Under the pieces are notes generated by a model that was given only the letters and a program-made list of their open reading frames with translations, made no database searches and had not been told where the DNA came from. DNA of 64,000 nt from Sialis fuliginosa. Taxonomy: Eukaryota > Arthropoda > Insecta > Megaloptera > Sialidae. The translations under genes were made by a program, and so were the position numbers. Below, piece after piece: positions 47,896 to 60,317 of this stretch (the stretch's first letter is position 1; the number at the start of each line of letters is the position of its first letter). The stretch is taken from contig OY540820.1 of the NCBI GenBank assembly GCA_961205875.1, positions 12,710,001 to 12,774,000 on the forward strand, in the 5' to 3' direction.

Positions 47896-49484
47896 TATAT
47901 GTATATATGTATATCACTTAGGACCTTTTTCTTTATAAGTATAGATAGATAACTATACATAAAAAACAGAATAAAATACTGAAAAATGTGAACTGTAATT
48001 TATAATTGCTGTAAACTTTAAACTCATACACAATACATTTTACATCTATTATAAAAAAAACTCTTTGTATTTCAAAGCAAGTATGACCTTATTTACTGGA
48101 GCACCGCTGCTTTTAATTACTTTATTTCTATCTATCAAGATATTTACAGTAAATTCGCTATTAAATTACAATATCAATCGTAAGTATCATACATACATAA
48201 AATTGAATTATCCAGCGATAATTTTTCTTTATATTTCTATTTTACAAAATAAATTGACATAAAAGAATATTTTCTCTTCTTTGTGTTTTTTTAGCTCATT
48301 TTTGTGATTTTTCTTTGATCAAATTTCCCGTTTGTTATTTAAATTCTAAGGACAGAGTAATGGATGAAAATCAGATATATTTAAAAGAGAAAATTGAATG
48401 AATAAATGTATAACTGTAAGAATATTATATTGTAACGTGACTTTTTCACACTGGAAGAATATTTAAATGTGTAACTCAACATTAATTTTATTTTTTTCTG
48501 TGTGTACAATACTGTAATTTGAAATATTAGCTTCTTAAAATTTTAATATAAACGCAGATTTAAAAAGACAAACAAATTATGTTTAATATTTTACTGGAAA
48601 ATATGCATTTCGTCGTCTAAACATTTACAAAATAAACTGCTGTGGCCACCACAAGACTTTTTTTGTATACTATAATATAGAAAAGAATATCTTGAAAATG
48701 ATTCATTGGTTAGAATATAAATTTATAGTAATATTTTTTGCATCTTTTATTATTTAAAACTATTGACAAGAGTAAACATCAATTCCCGATTAAGTATTCA
48801 AATATTGTATACAAGAACTTTAATTTTAAAGTTTAATTTTGTAAATTTCATCGTTTTGGTTGTAGAGCGATTCTGGACCGTCAAAATGAGTAACTTCGTT
48901 GAAATTAGTTTAATTTGTTTCTTTATTAATATTTTTATAATTCGTAATTACTTAGTTTTCTTGAAAGTACATACTTCAGTAATTACATATACATAAGTAA
49001 CTGTATGTATGTATTCCGTTGATAAAATGAAAACGTTTTTGTAGAATTAAACTTATCAGATTTAATTTTAATAAGAAACATTCATTTTTTACATACATGT
49101 TCAAAAAATCTACTTTAGGTATAATATAATGGACTTTCGACTTATTCGGGCAACTCCTCGCTCAAACAAGTCTAATATATCGGGTTTTTACTGTGGATTC
49201 ACAAAAAGTGGAATTAAAACTTGTAGTTTTGGCCGAGAAGGGATCATTTTGAATTTTAAACGAGACGAGTATTTCATCGTTGATGAACGCATATATGTTT
49301 AAATTAAAAGAATGGTTGAATAAAAATAAACCAAATTTCTTTATACATGTAAAAAATGAGAAATCACACATTGATGAAACGAGATGAGACTTTTGAAAAC
49401 CAAGTCTCGTATATTATCATCTAGAGAAGTGAGTAGTTTTCAAAGTCAAGTGTGCTACACATTTATATGTATGTTTGTACAGTG
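47896..49484. other. AT-rich stretch, no supported gene
   Basis: Open frames at 48065-48262 and 48763-48996 are AT-biased and show no family. The second contains an acceptor-like GGTTGTAG followed by ATGAGTAACTTCG, but no donor or partner exon was found. Confidence 0.4.
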
Positions 49485-49486
49485 TA

Positions 49487-50181
49487 CAGTCTGTCAAGTA
49501 AGAGCTTGTACGGCTTAACTTGCAATCGGTAAAAGAAATCGCCCCAATCTTTAATATTAGGTTGTAGAGGGAACTTTTCTCCTTTTGGCCCCAAATTTTT
49601 CCCTCAGTTCCATTTAACGCAAAATGAGTTGTGTTTATCTGTACGCACCTGAAAAGTCCAAAAATGTCCTGTAAAGTTGCTACCGAATACAAGGGAAAGT
49701 CTAAAATATTTTTTTTAAAGTGGGTTCAGCAATTTAAAGCGATTAAAGCGACCAAAAACGTGACATCATAGGTAAAATGTCCCCAAAATTCGAGAATTTG
49801 CACCTGTTTACCTACAATCTAAATGCGAGAGATATCCAAAAAAGCTTTGTTACTAGCTGCCAAGCTTTGGTATATCGATAAAAAACAAGGACTGCACCCT
49901 TCAGGAGGACAACGATCCCAAACATTGTAGCAACCGGGTGACAAGAGCAGACTGGTATCATTACGCTTGATTGGCCTTCGCAGTCATCTGATGCAAAACT
50001 CAAACTTCGTGGAAGAAAATTCTTTGATTTGAAGCAGCTGTCTCGAGAAATTCGTCACGTAAGTACGCTGAAAACCTGGTCAGAGGTTCCGGGCCATTAT
50101 TGACTCTTATGGCAATTGGACGAAGTATTAATTAATTTTTGGAAACAAATTAAGCCGTACTCTCTATTACTTGACAGACTG
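49487..50181 (+). mobile_element. Tc1-like element, internally deleted
   Basis: 695 bp between CAGTCTGTCAAGTAAGAGCT and its diverged inverse (ACTCTCTATTACTTGACAGA then CTG), with TA at 49485-49486 and 50182-50183. Inside, from about 49899, LQEDNDPKHCSNRV matches the QQDNDPKH motif of Tc1 transposases. In another frame, DWPSQSSD matches WPSQSPDLNP. The frame is therefore shifted between the two motifs and the upstream catalytic region is missing. Intact Tc1 elements are about 1.6 kb, so over half is lost. Fossil, not active. Confidence 0.9.
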
Positions 50182-50246
50182 TATGTGTATCTTACCTACT
50201 TGAAAGATTTTTTTAACTAGTATTAGAAAAAGAAATTAAAATACTA

Positions 50247-50495
50247 CCCGGGAAAAAATTTCAGATCTGAAGTGATCAAATCAGATCTCGATAGATCTGC
50301 ATCTTGAGACAACATCATATTTTTTCACTGGTTTTTGATTTATAGAGACCTGCAAAGATCTACAACGATTTACAAAGATATCTGAAGATCGTTGTAATGT
50401 TGAAAATTCAACTTTCAACGTTGAAATTTCTTCGATTTTCAACAATCTCCACAGATCAAAAACCTATGTCTCAAAATGTAGATCTATCGAGTACC
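50247..50495. mobile_element. GATCT-rich foldback MITE, copy 1
   Basis: Begins CCCGGGAAAAAATTTCAGAT after TA, with CTGAAGTGATCAAATCAGAT. A central AAAGATCTACAACGATTTAC block follows, then mirrored CTCCACAGATCAAAAACC. The right terminus is worn away. Confidence 0.75.
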
Positions 50496-52997
50496 AGAAT
50501 TCAAATTCAATCGCTGTTCTAATTTGAACGTTTTACACTTATAGGTTAATTAATATGTAATCCATTTCTAAACGTTCGGCCAATACAATAAAATATAATT
50601 TTTATTTCGCGACACATTCAAACAATATTCAATTTCATCACACTCTAGAACGCTGGACATTAGCGACTAGATATGATCAACCCACAAACCATTAATAACA
50701 CATTCATGAAACCATTGTTCTCTATCTGCATGCATACATGACTGAACCATCATGCATACAATTTTCCTGATGACGTATACAATACGCGATGATTTTCCTG
50801 CGGCAAATAGTATAATAAAAAAAAGAACTTTTCAGACATTCTCCCATAAGGATCGGCCGTAACATCCAGTCTCATGGCCGGCCAGAGACGTCTACAATAA
50901 AAACAGTCTTTATGAACGGCCTATTGGGCATTTAACCAAGATATCCCGCTGTGTTCTCGTACATTGTATGCAATTGCAGTTTTACGAGCTACCGGCATAT
51001 CACCAGATGCAATCTTTTCGTTATTTTATTTTCTTTCGTGCAGATTTTAAGGTTATGAAACAATATTTATGGAGACTGGGTGTATATTACTTTTAAAATA
51101 CTGTAAATATAATATGTGTAGTTTGAAAATATACTATACTACAGTATTTTTAAAATTATGTAACGAAGTAGGTACTATTGGTAAATATGTTTTCAGAAAA
51201 CAAGAAAAATGCATTTTTAAGCCAAATATTTAATTGGGTTGAATCTAACATAACCATATTTATTTTGATACACTATCTGGCACTTTTACCAGTGTGTGAT
51301 CTAAATGATTTTTTTCAACTTGAACGGTCCAAATACTAGTGAAAATTTGTGTACTGTAAATAATCCAGTGCTTCTAAAATTTTTAGATCCGCAGTTCTCT
51401 TTCTAATGATATGTAGTTTTATTTTAAAATTTAGATACTACTATAATTATGTCTTTAATACTTAATTTAAACATTAAACATAGTCTTGCTGGCTTCTGAT
51501 TGTAAAGTTAATTTATTTATTTTTTTGTTTCTAAGAATTGATGAATTTAATATATTACTGATCCGAGTTTATAATTTTAAAATACATAATAATATAATAA
51601 TATAACCATATAAATAATAAATAAATTTCAAATAAGAGTTAGTCTCTTTGATTCCTGAATGGTCCATTTTATTCATCAGTATCTTAATTTTCCAAGAAAG
51701 CTTTGATTCCATTTCTCTGTGGATATACATATCTATATACATATATTTAATCAACATTCACAAATAAAGGTATAGTAAAAGATTTGCGATAACAATGAAA
51801 ATAATATCCGTAATCATTCACAGTCCAGGATCTGTCTCCAATCGCAAGAAAGCAAAAACCCGCATAGGTAATATCAATAAACAGATAGACAGCGGTTGAT
51901 TCCACACAGTGGTGTCTCCAGTATTTTTGTTTAAAGAATTAATAATGGGTTAAATTCAGCGTTTCTCAACATTTTAGTATTTGCGACCCAATTTTCAATC
52001 ACAATTCTTATCGACCCCCTTTCCCCTCATAACCTTCTTTCGAAAAACTTTGTTCTGCAAGACAGGCCCAAGGGAATCACTAATAAATTATTAATCTTGT
52101 TTTTAATTTAATATTGATAAGTTAATTATTAAATACATTGTACAGTACAGATACAATCCTATTTATAAGTGTATTATGCATATCAGTGTAAATGTAAACG
52201 TGTATTTTATTTTTTTATTATGTCAGAATGAATTTTTTTGCTTTTCTTTCAGTAAATTAAATTTAAAAAAAAAAAAAATTCTTTCTCTATATGCTCGCGC
52301 CCCCCATTTAGTTTCATCACGCCATTCTATGAAGGTTATAAATACAATTTATCTGATAAAATATACAAATTCATAATTACCTGAACAAAAATGTGTATTT
52401 AAATTGTTAGTAGTAAAAACTACTAATTAATTACGTTTTTTACAAGTTTTTGATTTTTTTTGCCTATATAAAGTACCCACTCTTCTCTATAGTCATTCAT
52501 TGTATAAATATTATTTCAGAACTCTTGAAATAATATAGACTATGTATAATTACACAAAATTATTAAATAATGAAGAAGTATATTGTGTCAGTCACATAAA
52601 TGAGCGAGTAAATAATTTAACTCATACACTGGCTTAAACTTTAAGTGCTAAATCAAAATCATGTAGCAATCAAATAGTTTTACATAAAAGTACCTGAAAG
52701 CATATCATTTTTTTTATATATTACTCCCTAAATAGGACATTTACCACGGATCATTTTAATGTGCAAAACATTGATAAAGGTAATGTAGAGGTTTCAGGAA
52801 ATAACAAAAAATCCTTGATACAAAATATAAATACACGTCAAGCTAGTATTTATTGTGTATGTTGTAGGAAAAGGGGCGTGGGGGTAAAGTGTGTGGGTAG
52901 ACGTGTAAACGAACCGGATTTACTCTTTTTATTAGATCCAAATAAAATGATAAGTTATTACGTTATTATCAAATTTTAAATAAAGTATTTAACATTA
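50496..52997. other. Intergenic, with a GC-richer patch
   Basis: 50845-51010 is less AT-rich (GATCGGCCGTAACATCCAG, CATGGCCGGCCAGAGACG) and is unassigned. A hAT-like end lies at 51958. The 72-codon frame at 52761-52979 is Cys/Gly-containing but has no recognised family. Confidence 0.45.
51958..52025 (+). mobile_element. hAT-type terminal fragment
   Basis: CAGCGTTTCTCAACATTTTA then TTTGCGACCC and TATCGACCCCC fit the conserved start of Charlie-like hAT elements (CAG.GTTCTCAACC...GCGACCCC). No right end seen. Confidence 0.5.
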
Positions 52998-52999
52998 TA

Positions 53000-53821
53000 C
53001 AGTGCGTTCACGATGAAAGGAACAAATTCGTTTAAAATTCAGGTAATTATTTTGTGGAAAAACGCTCGGACCCGTCGATTAGTATTTTTAGTTGCGGATT
53101 TTTTGACTTAAGAAAATTGTATACAGGGTGTCTCAGGAAAAACATATGCAGTTATCATTGATTTTTTTTAATGAAACACCCTATATATTACACCATTTTT
53201 GAATTGTGCGATAAATTCTGAACACTTTTTGTACAGCATATCATATCTCTGAAATCAGTGGTTTTCGGAATAATGACGTTTGAAAATTAACATTTTGAAA
53301 TACACAGAAGTCAAATAAAATGTTTAAATTGAATAAAAACACCCTGAAATTTTTTTAAAAGCCAACAAAAATAACATGGTATTGCAAAAAAAGGAAAAAA
53401 AAGAAAAAAAAAGTTCAATGTTTTTTTTTTGCCATACCAGGATGTTTTTGTTGGCTTTTAAAAACATTTTCAAGGTGTTTTTGTTCAATTTAAACATTTT
53501 CTTTGACTTCTGTGTATTTCAAAATGTCAATTTTTAAATCTCATTATTCCGAAAACCACTGATTTTAGAGATATGATATGCTGTACAAAAAGTGTTCAAA
53601 ATTTCTCGCATAATTCAAAAATGGTATAACATATAGGGTGTTCCATTTAAAAAAATCAATGATGACTGCATATGTTTTTCCTGAGACACTCTGTATACAT
53701 ACAATTTTCTTATGTCAGAAAATCCGCAACTAAAAATACTAATCGACGGGTCCGAGCGTTTTTCCACAAAATAATTACCTGAATTTTAAACGAATTTGTT
53801 CCTTTCATCGTGAACGCACTG
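53000..53821. mobile_element. Large foldback element, CAGTGCGTTCACGATGAAAG
   Basis: 822 bp with TA at 52998-52999 and 53822-53823. Two arms of about 400 bp are near-perfect inverted copies (for example CGCTCGGACCCGTCGATTAG and its inverse at about 53740), meeting at an A/T-rich centre near 53400-53430. Non-coding. Its transcript would form a long double-stranded hairpin. Confidence 0.9.
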
Positions 53822-53996
53822 TATAATATAAAGCATTGAAAGTTTAATAAGTTCTCTATAATTTCAACTCCAGCTGCTTTATTCTGCTTGAATGGAAGCG
53901 TATTAGTAAAGCGTCATGTTATAGCCGTCACTGGTTAAGCGAGCTATAACCATAACAGTGTCCAAGCCAAAGTCGAACCACGTTTATTAGTACATT

Positions 53997-54287
53997 GTGA
54001 AGTATCAGCTAATCTATATTCCCAACGGCTTGAGATTGGTGTCCCGTTACAAAAAAGTAAGACACAAAAGAAAGAGAAAGAGGGCCGAGATTATTGATAA
54101 GGCATGCCTTTCGCGTCTCCAGCTTTTATGTTCGACAAATTCAGAGTCCCTTCTTTTTATTAGCTGCTCGGAGAATACCTCTCTTTGGAAGAAAATAAGT
54201 GGATATTGTTTCGTAGCAAAGGCCTTCTTCGATTTCTTTTCTTTTTGCGATGGTGGAGGCGGTGGGTATGTATATTTGAAAAATTAG
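53997..54287 (+). other. Doubtful 96-codon open frame, possible exon
   Basis: A less AT-rich block with an open frame from a GTG. The peptide is basic (KKVRHKRKRKRAEIIDK) then ends in GGGGGYVYLKN. A donor-like GTGG/GTATGT lies at 54264-54265. No family recognised and no matching acceptor; a non-coding exon is possible. Confidence 0.2.
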
Positions 54288-54950
54288 TGCTCTCTTTAAA
54301 TTAAATTAAGCTATTATTTTATATTTGGAGATGTAATTTTGTGTAAATGATTTTGGTGCTAAGACGGGATTTGTATTTTGATATTTGAGAAGTGTATTAT
54401 TTCTGAATAAACTGTGTATTTAAATTTATTTTTATTTAAAAACTTCTTATTATTATTTAATGACAATCACGGAATATTAAGACTTTATAAAAATATTAAA
54501 CGAAATAAGATTATTTAAAAGATGAATTCTTGTAAATAGTATTTTATATTATAAGTATTCGTTTATTTATTTATTCAATTGAAATTGATAATATTGATAA
54601 GGTATCTATTTGATAATCAATTTTTATGAAAAACAATATCGTTTCTGAATATGAAATGTAATATATTATGTTTATATGGCTGTGTGTGTGGGTATAAAAT
54701 ATTAATCTTTTGTTTTCTTTTTGGTTAAATCCAAATAATCATATAAAGTATATATCGAGTGGAAAAAGTATCATTTTTGGTACTATAATAGTATTCTGTG
54801 ACAATCTAACATTTTAATTAAATCATTTTAATTATACATTTGGTGGTTACAGCTCTTAAAGTAAAATATAGTAAGATAAAGAATACAAATTTTGTAAAAT
54901 AGATATTATTATTTTAATCAATACTTTTTATTTTTTTATATCTGTGAATA
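54288..54950. other. AT-rich spacer
   Basis: Nothing recognised. Confidence 0.5.
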
Positions 54951-54952
54951 AT

Positions 54953-55159
54953 ACTCTCTTAAAAGTCGCTGAACATCAGTGGTATATACTAGTTTTCACT
55001 GATCAATCAGTGATTTTGACTATATTAACAATGATCCACTGATTTTTTTTAGTGACTATCTACTGATTAGCAGTGGTCTACTTTTCGTTATTTCACAATA
55101 CAGAGTAGACCATAGTTACTGATAATCAGTGACAATTTACTGATTCAGTTTTAGAGAGT
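54953..55159. mobile_element. Short MITE with ACTCTCT ends and CAGTGATTT-type repeats
   Basis: 207 bp between ACTCTCTTAAAAGTCGCTGA and the inverse of ACTCTCTAAAACTGAATCAG. The interior repeats ATCAGTG/CACTGAT motifs many times in both orientations, so most of it can self-pair. Confidence 0.65.
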
Positions 55160-55258
55160 AAGTATTACAATTTTAATCGAAATGATTTGAAATTTTATAC
55201 ATACAGTAGACTATATTATATAACAAACATCGTAAGACTATTCCAAAATTTCTACAAT

Positions 55259-55332
55259 ATATAGTGCCACCTGGTCACCCCGGGGCAAGTTCTACTCCTC
55301 TCAGTAATCCCAGTTAGGTGGCGGTATATGTA
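55259..55332. repeat. Small inverted repeat, GCCACCT
   Basis: ATATAGTGCCACCTGG and, inverted, ATATACCGCCACCTAACTGG enclose a GC-rich loop (CACCCCGGGGC). About 74 bases long, possibly a tiny MITE. Confidence 0.45.
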
Positions 55333-56389
55333 AAATATGACCAAAGAATTAAATTTAAAAAAAAATATAGTTCCAGAATATTATGTAATAGCTAACATGA
55401 ATTTTTTTATTCACCTGATACATACCATTAAATTTATTATATATACTATATCATATACCTATATCATACATCATATATGTATGATATATTATAATATATG
55501 TATTTCAAATATTTAGTAGGTATAAATAATATGTATTACATATTATATAACTACTAATAACATAAAAAACTCGCTGAAACTAAATATTTTAATTAAGAAA
55601 TCTCCATTTTAAAAACAACAAGCAGTTATTAACATTTTTATGGCTGAAGCAACAATATTTGCCCCATTTAAATAAGAGAAGACGAGAAAAACTCACAGTG
55701 AAATTACTGTACCAGTTTAATATGAAAATGAAATTACTACATTGAAGTTGACACAAACACTTGGCTTAGCTTAAATACTTCATTTACATTCAAATAAAAT
55801 ACATTTAAGAGATAAATTCTGAGAGACTTTGATTTAAACTTCCGGATAATAAAAGGCGTCTTTTTATTTCAAATCGGATCAGTGAAAAGTGATAAATATA
55901 ATAATAAAAATCACACAAAGAAGAACGAAGTTATATAAATAACGAGATAAAGTATATATATACTATATACACAGAGCAACGATGAAAATAAAAATAAATT
56001 TACAGGAGATTTCAAATGGGAAATATGACAGTGATACTTATATTTGGAATTAGTTTCTTTGTTGGTATAGGTTTTTTTTAATTCAGATATTTAACACTTC
56101 ATTTGGTATTTTAATATTTTAGATTCAAATTGGATCAATGAGTATATATTTGAGGTAACGTGTTCTTTTATTACGTTTCTATTTTATTATGGCAATAGTT
56201 TGAGTTTGAAGGATACATTATAATATATATAATAATATTTTGTTGAATCATTCATGTGATCTATATTATTTATTATTGCCATGAAAAGTTTAAAGTCTCT
56301 AACATCATAAACTTCTGGCTCTATAATTTGCGATAATATGTATGTAATGTTGGCAATAACCGTTATACGGTGGAATTTTATTACCCTTA
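55333..56389. other. AT-rich spacer
   Basis: Imperfect ATATATGTATGATATATTAT palindromes at 55430-55505 only; no gene or element assigned. Confidence 0.5.
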
Positions 56390-56465
56390 CGTATACAAAT
56401 ATGTAGGCTCTGTCTATACAGTGTAAAGAGTTTGGGCTTTTTGAGTCTAGCCATCATTTTGGAGG
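56390..56465 (+). repeat. Dispersed repeat, TACAAATATGTAGGCTCTGT
   Basis: Second copy of the repeat at 30815-30900, with GGCTTTTTGAGTCTAGCC and CATTTTGG in the same order. Confidence 0.6.
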
Positions 56466-56893
56466 TAATATAATCATTTTTGATAGTTTTATTGTATCTG
56501 TCTCTGTGTTTCGAGTAAACTACTGAAGTAATTTTGATGTGATTTTCACTATTAAAATAATTAAAACTCTAGAATTAGTTTAAGCCAGATATAACTTTGT
56601 TACTTTATCGATGAACAGTAACAAGGAGAATATGTGGATTAATTACTACTGAAGCGATTTTAATGGAATTTTTATTAATGCCTATAGTCTGTTTCATTTA
56701 AGATTGCAGTGGTGGGCGGGGATTAGTCTTAGGCTAGCTTACAGAATAAAGATAGTAAGAAGCATCGTTTTTACATACACCTAAAATTTGGAAGAAATAA
56801 ATCTCACTGTATTATGAATATAAAAAATGTTTTTGATAAAAGTTGTAGAGAATTTAAGTAGGTATCTACAATTTATTTTTATTATTTATAATA

Positions 56894-57415
56894 GGCATGA
56901 TGCCTAATTTTTTAAAACTATTTTATGATGATCTTACGTGTCTCTTATTTCCAAAAAAATGCTTATTTCTGCACAAAATAAAGGTTTAATCACAAAAAAT
57001 TGACCCTTTTAAAATTAATTTTGAATTTGACGCCAAAACGCTCGCAGGTGTCATGGCGCATTTTTGACGTCACATCTATGTAAACATTCCTTGTCAACTA
57101 TAATAAATCCTTGTTCCATCGCTAATTTTTCTCGGTTTTACTTTTGGTAACACAAAACTAAGCAAATTGATAATTTAAAACCACAAAATAATTTATAAAC
57201 AGTGCAGATATTAATGAAACAAAAATGACGTTTACGTAGCCGTGACGTCATTGTTTTATCAAACTTGGCGGATTGCTGTATTTTGCGTTTTTTACCAAAA
57301 ATCATATTAATCTCGCTTTTAATATAAAAATAAATACATTTTTTTAGAATCTTTTTAACTTATTTCATTATTTAAAATCATAATTTCAGTGAAACTTTGT
57401 TACTGGCATCATGCC
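56894..57415. mobile_element. MITE with GGCATGATGCC ends
   Basis: 522 bp, ends GGCATGATGCC and its inverse, flanked by TA. The interior has TGACGTCAC-type motifs on both sides (57066, 57242). The terminal motif is itself nearly palindromic, which weakens but does not remove the TIR argument. Confidence 0.6.
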
Positions 57416-58236
57416 TATTAAAAAGAAAGATTTTGTTAAATATAATTAGAAACACGTATACAGTTAAACTAAAGTAGATATTTTATTATATTACATCAAA
57501 ACTTAGTCGAAAATATTGATGTTAACATATACAAATACATAAATTATAATATATAATAAATAAAATAAAAACTCAATGAAATACAATAAATATATAAAAA
57601 GTAAGAAAAAACTAAAATAAAAAAATAAAAGCAGTGATGAAAGCTGAGAAACACTAAACAAAATAGTATATAAGTATAAAGTTTCATGGGATTTTCTTAG
57701 AGCAATCGGCAAACACCCAAGTACAATTCGTGTTTTAAACAGATAGCCAGCGAAGTTTTCAACAGAGATAGTAGTGCGCTCTGCAGTGTTGCCTCGAGCA
57801 ATCAATATCCCTATAACTCACCCCCCACCCACACAGGGGTGTAACCACCCCTTCTATAACAACCACCCTCGTCACTTTATATCGTCATAAGCGTTTCATG
57901 TATTGGAAGATACGTATACTGTTTCTACGTTTACATGCTACTTTTATATCGATGATTTATTTGTCTTTGGTTGCCCGTATGTTCACCTAACTTTGTGTTT
58001 GTACACACATCTATGTCATATAAATATTATAGCTATACTTGTTGGAATATGTTTGAAATTTTCAACATAAGTTATATCCAGAAAAAAGCTATATACTATA
58101 CCTTACACATTATTTATATAGTATTCTTTGTTGTATTCTCTGCGACAAAATATTTTCGTTGTAAATAAGAAAAAAAACAATGCGGAAAAATATTAAATAA
58201 ATAAAAATGAGCTAGTCTTTCAAGTAGTTTTATCTC
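57416..58236. other. AT-rich spacer with a C-rich patch
   Basis: 57818-57870 is rich in CACCCC motifs. The 100-codon minus-strand frame at 57503-57805 starts with a plausible N terminus but turns into a Phe/Leu/Ile/Tyr-rich run that simply reflects A-rich DNA. Confidence 0.4.
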
Positions 58237-58386
58237 GGATTGCATAAAGCAAAATTAACAATTAGTTAATCAGTTATTTTCAAACCATTATTAATGTTAA
58301 TTCTAAACTTAATCTAAAATTCACTAAATATGCTTATTTTTTACCGGTTTTAAAACAATTGTGATTAATTTTGCTTTATGCAACCC
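58237..58386. mobile_element. Short MITE, TTGCATAAAGCAAAATTAA ends
   Basis: 150 bp: GGATTGCATAAAGCAAAATT at left and the inverse of GGGTTGCATAAAGCAAAATT at right. Non-coding. Confidence 0.75.
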
Positions 58387-59006
58387 AAGTTTAATGAATT
58401 AAATATATGTAAACGTTAATAGATTAAGTGTATTTTAATCTTGTGTCCTAGTATTTAGACAATAAGAAACCAAAAACCAATAGCGAAAAAAAAGTAATAC
58501 CACAACCTTAAAAAAGAAGTAAAAAAAGAGAATGAGAAATTAATAAGAAAAAAAAGTGTCCTGGCTAAATCATCTAGCATGGAAGGTCAATAAAAAAAGT
58601 GTATTTTAATATTAGTAAAGAAAAAAGTGGTCAAAATTTTTAGTAATGTTAATAAATATTGTTTTACATGTTTTTTAGATATCATTTTATAGCCACTAAT
58701 TTATTAAAACCGTGTGTGCAAAAATGCAAAAGATAAAACATGTACAACAATATCTATGTACATATTTTTCGTTTATTGATTGGTCTACTTTAATAATAGA
58801 ATATGTAATAATCGGATGCTCAAATTATCTTAAGATCATAGTGAAACATATCTACTATCTATACATAAAATAAAGTAAAGTAAAAAAAAAGATTTAATTT
58901 ATATGCAGAACACATGGAATTTTTTACTTTGTTAATAATTAAAAGTAAAAAAAAATAGATATAATTTGGTGATCGGAGTACATAGACTGTATCTTTAATA
59001 TATACT

Positions 59007-59053
59007 ATGGCGTCGACGACTCTAGTTATTGCACTCACAAACGTTATTTGCAT
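59007..59053 (+). CDS. Doubtful signal-peptide-like first exon
   Basis: ATG at 59007 opens MASTTLVIALTNVIC and meets the donor AT/GTAAGT. It is short, hydrophobic and in a locally GC-richer patch. No phase-compatible second exon was found nearby. Confidence 0.2.
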
Positions 59054-59222
59054 GTAAGTCGCACTCTGTTACTGTTACGGCTGATTTGTTCACGCACCTT
59101 AACAAACACGCTGTCATGGCAGTATTGTATTTCTAGTTTTTAATACTTTGAATAACCCTGGTTCTGAAACTATGTGTTTTATAATTTTTACAGTATTATA
59201 GGGTTGAAGTTTTGAATAATTA

Positions 59223-59648
59223 GTGTTTAAAACGTTTCTGTATAGAATTTCAATAAATAGAGCACTTCCGGCGAGTTCCCTTGTTTACCGTGTATTAAAA
59301 ACTCTATTTTTAATATCCAATTATTCAAAATCCATACGTTGTAAAATATATGAGCTATCCATATCCATAAATAAAATATTAAAATTTTATACTTTCATCT
59401 ATACATCGCTGATGAAAAATGATCGAATAACTTTAAAAAAATACAATGGTTCAAAATCTATACATTTAATTTTGCAATCGATTATATCACGCAAATATAA
59501 TTTGATTACAATATCACATTATGTTCAATTAATACCCTCGTTATATACTTTTTCTAATAAATTCATCGTGGCATGTATGAAAACACGCGTTCTAACGGGT
59601 GAAAACCGTTTACATTTTACACTAAATGATTACACAACACGGCAATGA
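59223..59648 (+). CDS. Longest open frame in the window, family unknown
   Basis: 141 codons open, beginning at a GTG; the first ATG (59412) would leave 79 residues. The sequence is basic and rich in Ile, Leu, Ser and Tyr, with no domain, membrane pair or signal that I recognise. Its length is unusual for DNA this rich in stop codons, but its residue make-up mirrors the AT bias. It could be an unrecognised exon, a decayed gene or chance. Confidence 0.25.
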   Translation: MFKTFLYRISINRALPASSLVYRVLKTLFLISNYSKSIRCKIYELSISINKILKFYTFIYTSLMKNDRITLKKYNGSKSIHLILQSIISRKYNLITISHYVQLIPSLYTFSNKFIVACMKTRVLTGENRLHFTLNDYTTRQ

Positions 59649-59966
59649 AATCAGAAATGAATACCCAGTATACATGTCGTAAGTACTGAAATATATCACA
59701 TTGAATTCTGAAAAGTTCAAAGGTCGTAGTGGGATTAACAATGACTTCTTGAGTTAAGGTTAAAGAGAACTTTACTGTTTAATGTTGCATCACAAAATTA
59801 AATTAATAATTTGTTTATGCGTATTAGTCAAATATATTGATCTGGAATTAACATGTCCAAAACAAAAAAAAAAAAAAAAACCTTTCTGTGTTTATTTTAT
59901 TGAACATACTGCTTTGCTTTTCTCCGGATAATATTTTTGAACAAATTTAACATTGTGTAATATCTA

Positions 59967-60317
59967 TCCAGGAAAAAAATTCAGATCTGATGTGATCAAA
60001 TCAGATCGTTTTGAGACATCATCTTTGTTCACTGGTTTTTGATCTGTGGAACCCTGCAAAGATCTACAACGATCTACAAAGATCTACAATGATCTACAAA
60101 GATCTACAACGATTAACAAAGATCTCTGAAGATCGTTGTAACGTTGAACATTTATGAATTTTTAACGTTTGTAAATCGTTGTAGATCTTTGTAGGTCGTT
60201 GTAGATTTTTGCAGGTCTCCACAGATCAAAAATAAGTGAAAAAATATGATGTTCTTTCAAAATGCAGATCTATCAAGATCTGATTTTATTACTTCAGATC
60301 TGAAATTTTTCCCCAAG
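59967..60317. mobile_element. GATCT-rich foldback MITE, copy 2
   Basis: 351 bp from TCCAGGAAAAAAATTCAGAT to GATCTGAAATTTTTCCCC, TA on both sides. The left arm holds five GATCTACAA(C/A/T) units in tandem (60059-60120), mirrored on the right as GTTGTAGATCTTTGTAGGTC. Confidence 0.85.

Noticed and set aside
57503-57805. 100-codon minus-strand frame with apparent membrane segments
   Set aside because: The Phe/Leu/Tyr-rich run comes from A-rich DNA on the + strand; no family or promoter supports it.
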